Assembly (NCBI RefSeq): GCF_014642835.1
Contig: NZ_BMJA01000004.1
Location: 303,828 to 367,827 of the forward strand
Direction of reading: 5' to 3'
Length of the DNA: 64,000 nt
DNA from: Dyella nitratireducens
GTDB taxonomy: Bacteria > Pseudomonadota > Gammaproteobacteria > Xanthomonadales > Rhodanobacteraceae
The stretch's first letter is position 1; each line of letters starts with the position of its first letter. Made by a program: the position numbers and the translations under genes. Below, one piece after another: positions 53,882 through 61,843 of this stretch. Under the pieces are notes generated by a model. That model searched no databases. It was given only the letters and a program-made list of their open reading frames with translations, and had not been told where the DNA came from.

Positions 53882-56049
53882 AGGACTTCCAGCGCCGGCG
53901 TGGCGAGTGTTTCGCAGGCGATGGCCGTGATTTGACCATTGCTCACGTCAAAAGTGCGGTCGGCACCTTCAATGGCGGCCTCCCTGTGTGCAATCACAAT
54001 GCGTGTGATGGGGAGGCTACGAATGACCTCCATCACGGTTTGCTCATTTTTTGGGTCGAGATTTGATGTGCCTTCGTCTAGGAAGAGGATCTTTGGTTTC
54101 CGATAAAGCGCGCGGGCAATCAAAATACGTTGGCGTTGTCCGCCCGAGAGTGACGAACCCAGGTCACCCACCAAGGTCATATAGCCCATGGGCATTTGCG
54201 TAATTTCATGGTGGATCTGCGCGGCTAAGGCGGCACCTTCGATCTCCTCCTGGAGGGCATCTGCTTCAAAGAAGCAAATATTCTCCGCAATGGTGCCGTT
54301 AAACAGTTGGTCGTCTTGAAGGACAGCGCCAATCTGCATTCGGATGTTTCGAATGCCGAGCCTGCGCATTTCCACTGCGTCGTAAGACACCCTTCCTTCA
54401 ATAGGGTCATCGAACCCAAGAAGAAGCTTGAGAAGCGTGGTTTTTCCTTGACCCGATAGGCCTGTGAAGCACACAAACTCTCCCGCCTTGATGTCGAGGG
54501 ACACGTCTCGAAGAACCCAAGGCTCGTGCTCGGCATAGCGAAATGACAAGCTGTGGACGGAGACGTCGCCCCTAAGGCGGTGCCCGAACTCGCCTTCGTG
54601 GTCGATGCCACGCTCTGGTTCAGCCTGGACAATGTCACTCAGGCGTTCGAGGTGGATTCGAGCGGTCTTGATGGCGAAGAACTGCCCGACGAGTGCGCTG
54701 GTCGCGGCACTGAATTGCTCCGTGTATGCCCGAAACGCGAGAAGCATCCCGAGTGTTAGATTTCCATGGATTACGAAGCGGGCACCGAGAAACCACACGA
54801 TGACGTTCTGCATGCCACTGAGGACCGAGGTGCCAAAGCTTCCCCACAATGCAAAGCGTGATAGTTCAACGCTGGTATTGATGGCTTTGGCTTGTTCGTT
54901 TTGCCAGGCCACAGTTCGTTCTTGTTCGCACCCAAAGAGTTTGAAGGTTCGAGCTCCTCGAATGGTTTCGAGAAACAAGGTCTGCACCTGTGCAGAGCGG
55001 TGCAAATTCTCTTGGGACTTATGACGAAAGTACGGGAAAAGTGCCAGTCTGATTCCGAAAAATAGGAAGACCGTTGCGATTTCAATAGAGGTCAGAAGCG
55101 GGGAGTAGATAAGCATCATCGCCATTGATGAAAGCACCATCATGGCATTGAGAAGAATATTGGAGGCCGCGCCTTTCAGAACGTTTTGGACTTCTGGAAG
55201 TGAAGAGAAGCGAGAAATGATGTCGCCAATATGGCGTCGCTCAAACCAAGAAACGGGCAGTCGAAGAAGATGCCTTAAAAGATTCGATTGGAGTTGAAAC
55301 GACAGCTGTGTTCCAACGTAGAGGTCGATGACACCTTGTAATAGCCGAACCAGGGCCGTGATGAGAACAAGAAGTCCCATGCCGACTGCAATGACCGTCA
55401 GAAGGCTCAGATTTCCCTGCGTGATGGCATTGTCGACGATGATCTGGTTCAGGATAGGGGAGAGCGTCCCGAAGGCCTGAAGAACAACGGAAAGCAGAAA
55501 GATTTGTACGACAGGTGGAATCAGCCCATAGACTCGGCTGAGGAAGTCGCGGAATCGTACTGTCTCTGCTTTGGGCTTAGTGACGAAGGAAGCCGTTGGC
55601 GTCAACTCCAAAGCGACACCTGTGAAGCTACGGCTGACCTCTTCATAGGGCAAAACCCGCATCCCTTGGGACGGGTCATGGATGGTGATGGTTCGTCGAC
55701 CCACTGCCTTCAGAACGACGTAATGGTTCATCTCCCAATGTAGGATGGCCGGGCGTTGCAAGTTGGCGAGTTCTGACAACTCTAACCTGACGGGCCTGGA
55801 AGAAAGACCCATTCGGTCGGCCAAATCCACGATGGCTTTGAGGGTCGTTCCCTTTGTGGATACGGAGAAGCGACGCCGCAATCCGCTAAGCGATACGTGA
55901 TGACCAAAATAGTTGGCCACCATGGCCAAGCATGCTACAGCACACTCGGCAGCTTCAGCTTGTTGAATGATGGGAAGCTTAGATGCGCGAAACAGCCTGT
56001 AAAAGTCGCGTAGCGATCCTTCCGTTCCATCGAAGGTCTTTCTAGTCAC
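53878..56049 (-). CDS. C39-peptidase-containing ABC transporter (PCAT, CvaB/RaxB type)
   Basis: Exporter of 723 residues that cuts off a double-glycine leader and pumps out the mature peptide. The N-terminal C39 peptidase has the catalytic cysteine in EAAECAVACLAMVANYFG, the histidine in LHWEMNHYVVLKAV and the aspartate in IHDPSQGMRVL. A six-helix transmembrane region (about residues 175-450) is followed by the ATPase: Walker A GLSGQGKTTLLKLL, signature LSGGQRQRILIARAL and Walker B ILFLDEGTSNLD, all intact. The start is GTG 56049. It is preceded by the S41 protease gene (56-base gap) and overlaps hlyD by 4 bases. The GG-leader peptide at 60226 is its probable substrate. Confidence 0.92.
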   Translation of the reverse strand: MTRKTFDGTEGSLRDFYRLFRASKLPIIQQAEAAECAVACLAMVANYFGHHVSLSGLRRRFSVSTKGTTLKAIVDLADRMGLSSRPVRLELSELANLQRPAILHWEMNHYVVLKAVGRRTITIHDPSQGMRVLPYEEVSRSFTGVALELTPTASFVTKPKAETVRFRDFLSRVYGLIPPVVQIFLLSVVLQAFGTLSPILNQIIVDNAITQGNLSLLTVIAVGMGLLVLITALVRLLQGVIDLYVGTQLSFQLQSNLLRHLLRLPVSWFERRHIGDIISRFSSLPEVQNVLKGAASNILLNAMMVLSSMAMMLIYSPLLTSIEIATVFLFFGIRLALFPYFRHKSQENLHRSAQVQTLFLETIRGARTFKLFGCEQERTVAWQNEQAKAINTSVELSRFALWGSFGTSVLSGMQNVIVWFLGARFVIHGNLTLGMLLAFRAYTEQFSAATSALVGQFFAIKTARIHLERLSDIVQAEPERGIDHEGEFGHRLRGDVSVHSLSFRYAEHEPWVLRDVSLDIKAGEFVCFTGLSGQGKTTLLKLLLGFDDPIEGRVSYDAVEMRRLGIRNIRMQIGAVLQDDQLFNGTIAENICFFEADALQEEIEGAALAAQIHHEITQMPMGYMTLVGDLGSSLSGGQRQRILIARALYRKPKILFLDEGTSNLDPKNEQTVMEVIRSLPITRIVIAHREAAIEGADRTFDVSNGQITAIACETLATPALEVL

Positions 56050-56105
56050 GAGGTTGTGCCTTCTCTATCGACAATGCTGACGGGGTCCGGGTGTTGTCTT
56101 ATGTA

Positions 56106-57725
56106 CTATGGGCAAGTCGTGCCCGCCAGAAGACTTTTGGCGCACTCAAGTGGCGCATCGCGTCCACGCCGTATGTCGGCCAACGTGTTTTGTTGAATGA
56201 TGTCTGGGGTGACCCCCACACGCTCAAGGTTGACGCCAGATGGGTCAAGCACGGTTGCGACGGGTATTTGCAGAATTGATCCATCGCGAAACGTGAGACT
56301 GCTTGCACTCATGACGTCCCCAGCTGTGGGTAGGCCGACAAGCTTGGCTCGGCTGTAATGCTTTAGGACAGACGCCGTTACTTCAGCAGCACTGCTTGAT
56401 GCGGGACCAATCAGCACAACCAACCGAGATTCAAGTGGCTGAGCGCCTGGAGGAACGAGGAGCCGTGTTTGCTCGGTTGCGTTCTTGAGGGTGGCGATGG
56501 GTGTCCCGGATGGTAGGAACTCGGCAAGGATCTTTTGCATGGCAACCTGACCACCGCCCGAGTTGTAACGCAAGTCCAGAACGATGGCGGACGGCTGATG
56601 TTGGCGCAATTGCCGGTCGAGCCATCGCGCATTGTCATCATTGAACTGATTAAACCTCAAGATGAGAACGGGGCCGTCCATAAGTGCGGACCGCTCTTCG
56701 CTAAACGGCTTGGAGACAGACTGGAGGTCTCCCTCGTAGGTGGTGTCCAACGTTTTCTTGATGCCACTGGGCAAGAGTGCTTCCAGTGAGACATGCGCTT
56801 TATTCAACGCGAGTAGGCCTGTCTTTAATGCAACAATCGAAGATCCTGGCTCAATCCCCGCCTGGTCAGCAGGCGAGTCCTTCACCACATTGATGACAGA
56901 CGATGGCTTCCCAGGAAGGGCAATGGAGGTTGTCAGTCCACAGGGAAGGTAAGCCACCGTGTAGTGAGCAACGGATGGGTCATTGAAAAGATTTTGCAGG
57001 GCGTCGATAGATGCGTCATCTAGGCGACTGACGATGATTTGCTGCTTGGCCTTGTCGGTGTACGGAAGAGGGGCGTCGGGTGAGCCAACGGGAACTTCCG
57101 TGTTCAACTTGCGAGCAGTTCCATCTGGCATCGATGCGTTGTAGGTGATACTTACCCGATGGGTCACAGATGAAGTGAGTTCGGAAGCCGCCGAGACGTC
57201 AATATCGATGGGTAGCCCAGGTCGAATGCCTTGCTTATCAAGGAACGAACCCGATTCAACGTGCAACAAAACCGCCTTTGTTGGGGGCTTGGCGTCGATC
57301 AATATCAAGCCCGCCATCTCTCGAAGCTCGGGAAGAATGATTCCGAGACGGACTTGACCTGATTGCTGACTCGGTTTTGCGAGCCAAGCGGGTACGTACT
57401 CTAGATGAGAGGTTTCCAGCAACGGAAACAGTTGGTTGTTGAGGATATCCGTCAGAGCCGTGTCATTCGGGTCTTCTTTAGGAACCTTCGCACGAAAGGT
57501 TTGGCCCACGGCTTTCCAGTTATAACCCCGAAAAGTCTGGTCGTAGTACTTCTTGCTCAGTGTTTTGAACACCAGGTCGAACTTTTCGGTTGGGATGATA
57601 GGGGTGTGTCGTCCATAGAAATAAACACCTCCAAGGAACACTCCTGAAAGCAGAAGTGTTGCTGAAAATAAAACGATGAGCCACCGCACCATTCGCGTGC
57701 GACGAGGTACCTTGACTTTAGCCAT
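56106..57725 (-). CDS. S41-family (C-terminal processing type) protease, membrane-anchored
   Basis: Protein of 539 residues with one N-terminal membrane helix (MVRWLIVLFSATLLLSGVFL). Two PDZ-like parts (SFLDKQGIRPGLPIDI, DSPADQAGIEPGSSIVAL) precede the tail-specific protease core: RYNSGGGQVAMQKILAEFLP and ASSSAAEVTASVLKHYS, where the serine at the ASSSAAE site should be the nucleophile, and LVGLPTAGDVMSASS. It is probably periplasmic. The start at 57725 overlaps the acyltransferase-like gene by 8 bases, suggesting coupling. In this operon it could trim the exported peptide, or process a partner protein; neither is known. Confidence 0.82.
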   Translation of the reverse strand: MAKVKVPRRTRMVRWLIVLFSATLLLSGVFLGGVYFYGRHTPIIPTEKFDLVFKTLSKKYYDQTFRGYNWKAVGQTFRAKVPKEDPNDTALTDILNNQLFPLLETSHLEYVPAWLAKPSQQSGQVRLGIILPELREMAGLILIDAKPPTKAVLLHVESGSFLDKQGIRPGLPIDIDVSAASELTSSVTHRVSITYNASMPDGTARKLNTEVPVGSPDAPLPYTDKAKQQIIVSRLDDASIDALQNLFNDPSVAHYTVAYLPCGLTTSIALPGKPSSVINVVKDSPADQAGIEPGSSIVALKTGLLALNKAHVSLEALLPSGIKKTLDTTYEGDLQSVSKPFSEERSALMDGPVLILRFNQFNDDNARWLDRQLRQHQPSAIVLDLRYNSGGGQVAMQKILAEFLPSGTPIATLKNATEQTRLLVPPGAQPLESRLVVLIGPASSSAAEVTASVLKHYSRAKLVGLPTAGDVMSASSLTFRDGSILQIPVATVLDPSGVNLERVGVTPDIIQQNTLADIRRGRDAPLECAKSLLAGTTCP

Positions 57726-58224
57726 GGGATAGGGTGCTCGTCGGAACGCGAAGGATGCGAGTGCCAATGACGTTTCCATCGGGACTACGGACAACGTGTC
57801 GGGCTTCCTTGAAGTCACGAGATAGTCGACTACGCAATTGGCTCACCAAAGCGCGGGCGTGACCTAACGGTGCGACGAAGTCCAGTATCCAAAGCTGATA
57901 CCCCTCGTTCCAATCACTGATATGAAGAAAGGGCGGATCGGATTTTACGAATGTCGTTGCAAATTCGGGGGTGAAGTAGGCCCAGGTTGCGTAGCCAGTC
58001 CACACGCCACTCCGACCCGTGGTGCAAACGATCTGGTTCAGTCGTACTGCGGGCCACAGCCAGAGGTAAGCAGAGGCGATGCTGTACTTTCGACGGTCAG
58101 TCTTAAAGAGTAGCTGCATCGCTTGTCCAAGCTGGGCAAAGCGGCGGTCATTTGTGGCCTTAATAAGTCGCTCTTCCTCTAGTGCTCGTTCTGCGGCGCT
58201 CATGCTCATAAGCTTATTAACCAC
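57718..58224 (-). CDS. HlyC-family toxin-activating lysine acyltransferase homologue, catalytic His apparently Arg
   Basis: Protein of 168 residues that aligns with HlyC, the enzyme that attaches fatty acyl groups to lysines of pro-haemolysin. Shared blocks are WPAVRLNQIVC (HlyC PAIRANQY), YATWAYFTPEFAT (CSWANLS), HISDWNEGYQLWILDFVAP (AEDWTSGDRKWFIDWIAP) and the SQLRSRLSRDFKEAR region. The aspartate equivalent to HlyC D92 is D115. At the position of the catalytic histidine H23, an ungapped count back from the PAVRLNQ block gives R44, not His. The start is GTG 58224, set by GGAGGCAGCACTC. It overlaps the SelO-like gene by 8 bases and the S41 gene by 8 bases. There is no RTX toxin gene here, so the substrate may be the precursor peptide. 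Confidence 0.8.
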   Translation of the reverse strand: MVNKLMSMSAAERALEEERLIKATNDRRFAQLGQAMQLLFKTDRRKYSIASAYLWLWPAVRLNQIVCTTGRSGVWTGYATWAYFTPEFATTFVKSDPPFLHISDWNEGYQLWILDFVAPLGHARALVSQLRSRLSRDFKEARHVVRSPDGNVIGTRILRVPTSTLSHG

Positions 58225-60025
58225 GAGTGCTGCCTCCGCATTGCTCGATTTTTGAAGCAGCAGTTAGACCATCTGCAAAGGTAACCATCGGCGATGGGAT
58301 TTCGATCATCTTTCCAAAGACGGACACGGATTGGCGACTGCTTAGCTTGCTGGGCTGGTAACGGGAGGTTATCTCTATCTCGAACGCTTCTTTGAAAGCA
58401 TCATTGCTGACGGGAATTTCAGTCCCAAACAAGCGGAGGGTGTCATTGATCTGGATGCCAGAAAGTATGGCCGTATAGGCGTTTTCTGCTGTGTCGTAGG
58501 TAAATACAACAGACGACGCGACATCTGTAGCAAAGCCAAGAATGATGTGGCTAGGGTCAAGTTTTGGCCATATTCGACGGCTCATGGCAATTTCGCTGGA
58601 GATGTAGCGCGATAGAACATCCCTTGCGCCAGAACCGGCCTTGATGATTTGCGTTACCACTCGCTTGGCGTGATGCCTAGATACATGGTAATTCTGCTGA
58701 TGCCTCGGGGCGGTCCAACGTCGGGCTGCTGCATAAGGAATCAATCCATCACGACTTCGTCCATTGCCCAAGATGAGACTTCGAATCGCTTGACCGTAGG
58801 TCTTCTCGGTGTGTCTAACGTTAGGCTCGTCTGTCAACGGTCCCATCTCATAGTAGAGCCAATCCTTCCTCCCCCAGGTCGGTGAAGGCTCACAGAGAAG
58901 GTAGGAACTTCGTTGTTGCAATTGATAGTAGGAAGAAACGAGGTCGGAGAGCGTGGAGGCGATGGATTCTCCAGCAGGGAGCGCACAGGCTGATATGCAC
59001 ATCGAGCGGAAAGCATCATCAAGCCTAACTCGAATCATTTTCGTCAATTGCGCAGGGGTGAGTCCTGGGTCCAATGCGGAATGCTTGATGAAGAAGTGAG
59101 CTAGGGAGGTGACGGCGTTTTCAAGGTCCTGCATTTCCGTCCCAAAGACCTGACCACGACTATCGTTAGCGCGCTTCCAATTGGGCAATGAACGAAAATT
59201 GCCGAAATCCAGAAAGGCGCCATCCATGGTGACGTTGTCGGTCGTCGGCCGACCTGCCCAAAGACGATGTGCTCTGGAGGCAGCGACCTGCTCGGCAAGC
59301 TTCACGAGTGTATTTGGCAGTTGAAACGTAGTGTCTCGTGTGATGGCACCAATCGCGTCTTTTACACGCAAACTGTCCTGATATTGATCAGAGCCCTTGA
59401 AGCCAGATGTGCCAAAGAACACACTGCGCTCGAAGTGTGCGAGTCGTACGAAGTTGGGGCGAACAAGAATGGCGCAGCGTTCAGGCTCGCTATCCTTATC
59501 AGAGCGTAGAGAAAAGCCCGCATCAATAATAGCGATAACGCTCGTTGCCCCATGGGGCATCTCAGCGAGCGCGATTTCACTGGCTATCGCCTCACGGATG
59601 GCCTCAAAGAGATACAAGCAACCATGGGAGTGAGCCCAGTCAACGTTCGGTGACACCAGAGGGGTACGGCCAACGCCTTTGGCGTTGAAGAGACCAGCGT
59701 GCCCACAGCGTCCACTTCCACCGTGAGACGCACCTCCGCTGGCCCCATAACGGTCGGCGCCAAGCTTCGTTGTTCCAAACGAACCTGAGGAACAAAGTTC
59801 CTCTACAGATGAAACGGCGTAGGTGGATAACAGCCACTGGCCAACGTCTTGTTCAACCGATGGATTGTTGAGATCTATCCCTGCTGAAAAAAACCATCGC
59901 TTGTTTAGCCATACAACGCGAGCGTTTGGCAAGATTCCTGCGTCGAAGTCTACGAGCACGTTTGGGCTCATTAGTCCAACATCAACGATCTTTTCTCGCC
60001 AAAAATCCTTGTAGAGAGAACTCAT
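58217..60025 (-). CDS. SelO-family protein (protein AMPylator-like) in a peptide operon
   Basis: Protein of 602 residues whose first half matches SelO/YdiU, a kinase-like fold that transfers AMP from ATP to Ser, Thr or Tyr. Motifs in order, with the E. coli counterpart in brackets: LPNARVVWLNKRWF (NNARLIWHN), SGRCGHAG (GDGRG), FNAKGVGRTPL (HLKGAGLTPY) with K116, LFEAIREAIASEIALAE (STIRESLASEAM) with E145, ILVRPNFVRLAHFE (RVAPSHLRFGHFE), and TTDNVTMDGAFLDFG (NTDNMSLLGLTLDYG) with N264 and D273. The catalytic set looks intact, though the loop between the TPL motif and LFEAIRE has changed. The C-terminal half (about 330-602) has no recognisable domain. Start ATG 60025 follows AGGGACGATA. It is the first gene after the precursor. 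Function as a modifying enzyme of the peptide is inferred. Confidence 0.8.
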   Translation of the reverse strand: MSSLYKDFWREKIVDVGLMSPNVLVDFDAGILPNARVVWLNKRWFFSAGIDLNNPSVEQDVGQWLLSTYAVSSVEELCSSGSFGTTKLGADRYGASGGASHGGSGRCGHAGLFNAKGVGRTPLVSPNVDWAHSHGCLYLFEAIREAIASEIALAEMPHGATSVIAIIDAGFSLRSDKDSEPERCAILVRPNFVRLAHFERSVFFGTSGFKGSDQYQDSLRVKDAIGAITRDTTFQLPNTLVKLAEQVAASRAHRLWAGRPTTDNVTMDGAFLDFGNFRSLPNWKRANDSRGQVFGTEMQDLENAVTSLAHFFIKHSALDPGLTPAQLTKMIRVRLDDAFRSMCISACALPAGESIASTLSDLVSSYYQLQQRSSYLLCEPSPTWGRKDWLYYEMGPLTDEPNVRHTEKTYGQAIRSLILGNGRSRDGLIPYAAARRWTAPRHQQNYHVSRHHAKRVVTQIIKAGSGARDVLSRYISSEIAMSRRIWPKLDPSHIILGFATDVASSVVFTYDTAENAYTAILSGIQINDTLRLFGTEIPVSNDAFKEAFEIEITSRYQPSKLSSRQSVSVFGKMIEIPSPMVTFADGLTAASKIEQCGGSTRG

Positions 60026-60177
60026 TATCGTCCCTAAATTGCAGGCCCTAGTGCTCCAAGCACATCAAGTGAGAAGCAGGCCACAGGCTTGCTTGAGTGA
60101 AACTCAAGCCAGTAGGCCTGATGAACATCAGGCTTCCTACATCGGCTTTGGCTTCATCAAAACATGGGGTTACATGA

Positions 60178-60227
60178 GCAGCTCGCCAATAATGGCGAGC
60201 TGCAAAAACTAAAGTACGGACGTACTT
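60178..60227 (-). terminator. leaky terminator/hairpins after the precursor gene
   Basis: Directly at the precursor stop a short hairpin (ACTAAGTAC GTCC GTACTTTAGT) is followed on the minus strand by TTTTT. A second, perfect 11-bp hairpin, GCAGCTCGCCA/TGGCGAGCTGC (60178-60203), follows. They could let more precursor than enzyme mRNA be made, or protect the precursor mRNA 3' end. Confidence 0.55.
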
Positions 60228-60561
60228 AGTGCGAAGGCATATTGCAGGTCAGTCTCATGAACTGAACGCCGCCCGATACATTAACGAGCCTGACATTTCC
60301 ACTGGATTGGCCAGACGCCGTGACCAAGGAGGCAGTGCCGCCAGCTTGGATACAGGCTTTGACGAATGAATTCATGGTGTCAGAAGAGACCTGCGGGGGA
60401 TTGTTGTTGTTACTGCTCGAGTTGTTCTCAAAGATGCTGTCATAGATGTTGCGGAAAAAATCTGACAGATGTCCATCAAACCATGCATTGGTTTCGTACG
60501 CGCTGGTCATATCAAGACCGCCAGACACACCGCTCAATTCTTCTACAGTCAAATCACGCAT
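60226..60561 (-). CDS. double-glycine-leader precursor peptide (bacteriocin/RiPP-like)
   Basis: Peptide of 111 residues. The leader MRDLTVEELSGVSGG has the class II bacteriocin/microcin form (hydrophobic residues at L4, V6, L9 and V12, and GG at 14-15), the recognition signal for C39 exporters. The predicted core (residues 16-111) begins LDMTSAYETNAWFDGHLSDF, has a low-complexity linker (FENNSSSNNNNPP) and a Gly/Ser/Val-rich C-terminal half with two cysteines (C70 and C106). It contains exactly one lysine, K68, next to C70. ATG 60561 follows GGAGAAATGAA. First gene of the operon with the SelO-like, HlyC-like and PCAT genes. Confidence 0.85.
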   Translation of the reverse strand: MRDLTVEELSGVSGGLDMTSAYETNAWFDGHLSDFFRNIYDSIFENNSSSNNNNPPQVSSDTMNSFVKACIQAGGTASLVTASGQSSGNVRLVNVSGGVQFMRLTCNMPSH

Positions 60562-60629
60562 TTCATTTCTCCATGTGAAGATAAAAACTCACTTTGCCCA
60601 TTCATCACGGTCATCTGTGAGGGCGACGT

Positions 60630-60659
60630 TTTGTAGTATGAAATGCTAATAGGCGTCAA
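60630..60659 (-). promoter_or_regulatory. putative sigma-70 promoter of the precursor gene
   Basis: On the minus strand: TTGACG (60654-60659), 18-bp spacer, TACAAA (60630-60635), about 70 bases before the precursor start codon. The boxes match the consensus at 5 of 6 and 4 of 6 positions. Confidence 0.35.
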
Positions 60660-60980
60660 CAAGAAGTTGCGGGTGCAGTGTGTTGCTTACAGAATCTTGC
60701 TTAGCCTGTCATTGAGTGCCGCAATTCCTATCATTTTGGGACGGCGCATTGCGTCATCATGATGATATGCCGAAATCACTCAAACGGATTGCACGGATAA
60801 AACCCTACCAATTTGATGCATGAACATCGATGTAGGAAAACACCTGCATGTGTGCATCTGCTTCAAAAGCGCTCATGCACTCACTTGTACAACGTTGTCA
60901 TGAGGGCAGTGTTTACGTTGTAGTTTCTTGAGCACAAGATTTCTGCAAAAAAACATAAAAAGTGCGGTCGTTATTGATGA

Positions 60981-61011
60981 TTGACAGTGTGACTATCATG
61001 CTTCCTATCTT
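60981..61011 (+). promoter_or_regulatory. putative sigma-70 promoter of the divergent unit
   Basis: TTGACA (60981-60986, full consensus) with TATCTT at 61006-61011 after a 19-bp spacer, 47 bases upstream of the 61059 start codon. Confidence 0.4.
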
Positions 61012-61058
61012 CTAGGTATGCTGCTCCAGCCTTCCTCTGATTGACCGAGGTGACCAGT

Positions 61059-61277
61059 ATGGCAACCATCGAAATGCGCGATCTGCACCTGGTCAAAAAA
61101 GCATTGGCTATTGCGGTGCTGGCGATGGAGCGACAGGGCGGACCATTCAGCTCGCCAAGCGATCAGTTCGACATGGAGCTGTTGCTGGAGCGTCTAACGA
61201 GTGAAGCAGAGTTGGAGCACTACACAAGAGCTGCGTGGATCGCCGTTACAGGCACGCTTCCACCCGAGGTTGGTTGA
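61059..61277 (+). CDS. small hypothetical protein, divergent from the precursor
   Basis: Helical protein of 72 residues (LHLVKKALAIAVLAMERQGG, then FDMELLLERLTSEAELEHYT). No signal peptide, no cysteine. It is divergent from the precursor gene and starts the unit that includes the 61517 and 61843 genes. ATG 61059 is preceded by GAGGTGACCAGT. Small size and position would suit an immunity or regulatory protein, but nothing in the sequence proves this. Confidence 0.55.
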   Translation: MATIEMRDLHLVKKALAIAVLAMERQGGPFSSPSDQFDMELLLERLTSEAELEHYTRAAWIAVTGTLPPEVG

Positions 61278-61516
61278 GGATTTTAAATAGATTTACACGC
61301 CGGTTTAACGGGTGGCTGTTGAAGAATATAAAAAGGGGGTAAGTCAAAAACGGCTTGCGGTGGCGAGACCACCACGAATCAGCGTGCCTTAGGGCATATA
61401 TGTCACTATTTGTGACAGTTACGTCTCCATGTTTTATTTCAACGGCGCTATCCGTTGTGCCGTTAGGAAGCGCTGCGTCCAAACGTTGGCCTGGCTTTGC
61501 AACAAGGGGGAGTATC

Positions 61517-61843
61517 ATGGGTAAGAAGACTCAGAGTGCATCTGTGGCCCTTGACGCAACGTCAGGGAGTGACCAACTTACGGTCGTGATATGCGCGGTC
61601 GGTGATCAGCTACACGCCGATGGTCACGCACTAGACCCATCCAAGACGATGGATAAGGACTACGGTTATTCATCTGATTTGATGCTTGGATTTTTGGGGG
61701 GTGTCCACGGCCGTCTCGCGTGGCATCAACCGCCCTATAGCTTCAGTTTTGATACCGATTTTAGCGATAGTGCAGTCCAGCTCACGGTCGGGTCATTGAT
61801 TACAAAAATCAACAACCAGACCCAATTGCGGAGCGGTAGCTAA
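61517..61843 (+). CDS. hypothetical protein coupled to the barrel protein
   Basis: Protein of 108 residues (KKTQSASVALDATSGSDQLT..., beta-rich, with WHQPPYSFSFDTDFSDSAVQ). No signal or membrane segment. ATG 61517 follows AAGGGGGAGTATC; in-frame codons upstream are not supported. Its stop overlaps the next start by one base (TAATG), so the two are translated as a pair. Function unknown. Confidence 0.6.
   Translation: MGKKTQSASVALDATSGSDQLTVVICAVGDQLHADGHALDPSKTMDKDYGYSSDLMLGFLGGVHGRLAWHQPPYSFSFDTDFSDSAVQLTVGSLITKINNQTQLRSGS

Larger units (their letters stand above)
60562..61058. other. divergent promoter region of the peptide locus
   Basis: About 500 AT-rich bases between the leftward precursor gene and the rightward 61059 gene, without a coding frame. 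It contains the two putative promoters described below. I looked for a second precursor with a GG leader on both strands here and saw none. Confidence 0.55.

Noticed and set aside
57718..58224. Considered as activator of an RTX toxin
   Set aside because: No RTX nonapeptide repeats (GGxGxDxUx) or large toxin gene is seen in the window, so the usual partner is missing.
58217..60025. Considered as the ordinary housekeeping SelO
   Set aside because: Much longer than the usual 480 residues, different loop after the GVGRTPL motif, and located between a precursor peptide and an acyltransferase-like gene.
61246..61518. 90-residue minus-strand frame considered as a second precursor peptide
   Set aside because: No double-glycine leader or signal and no good start; it overlaps the 61517 gene's upstream region and the end of the 61059 gene.
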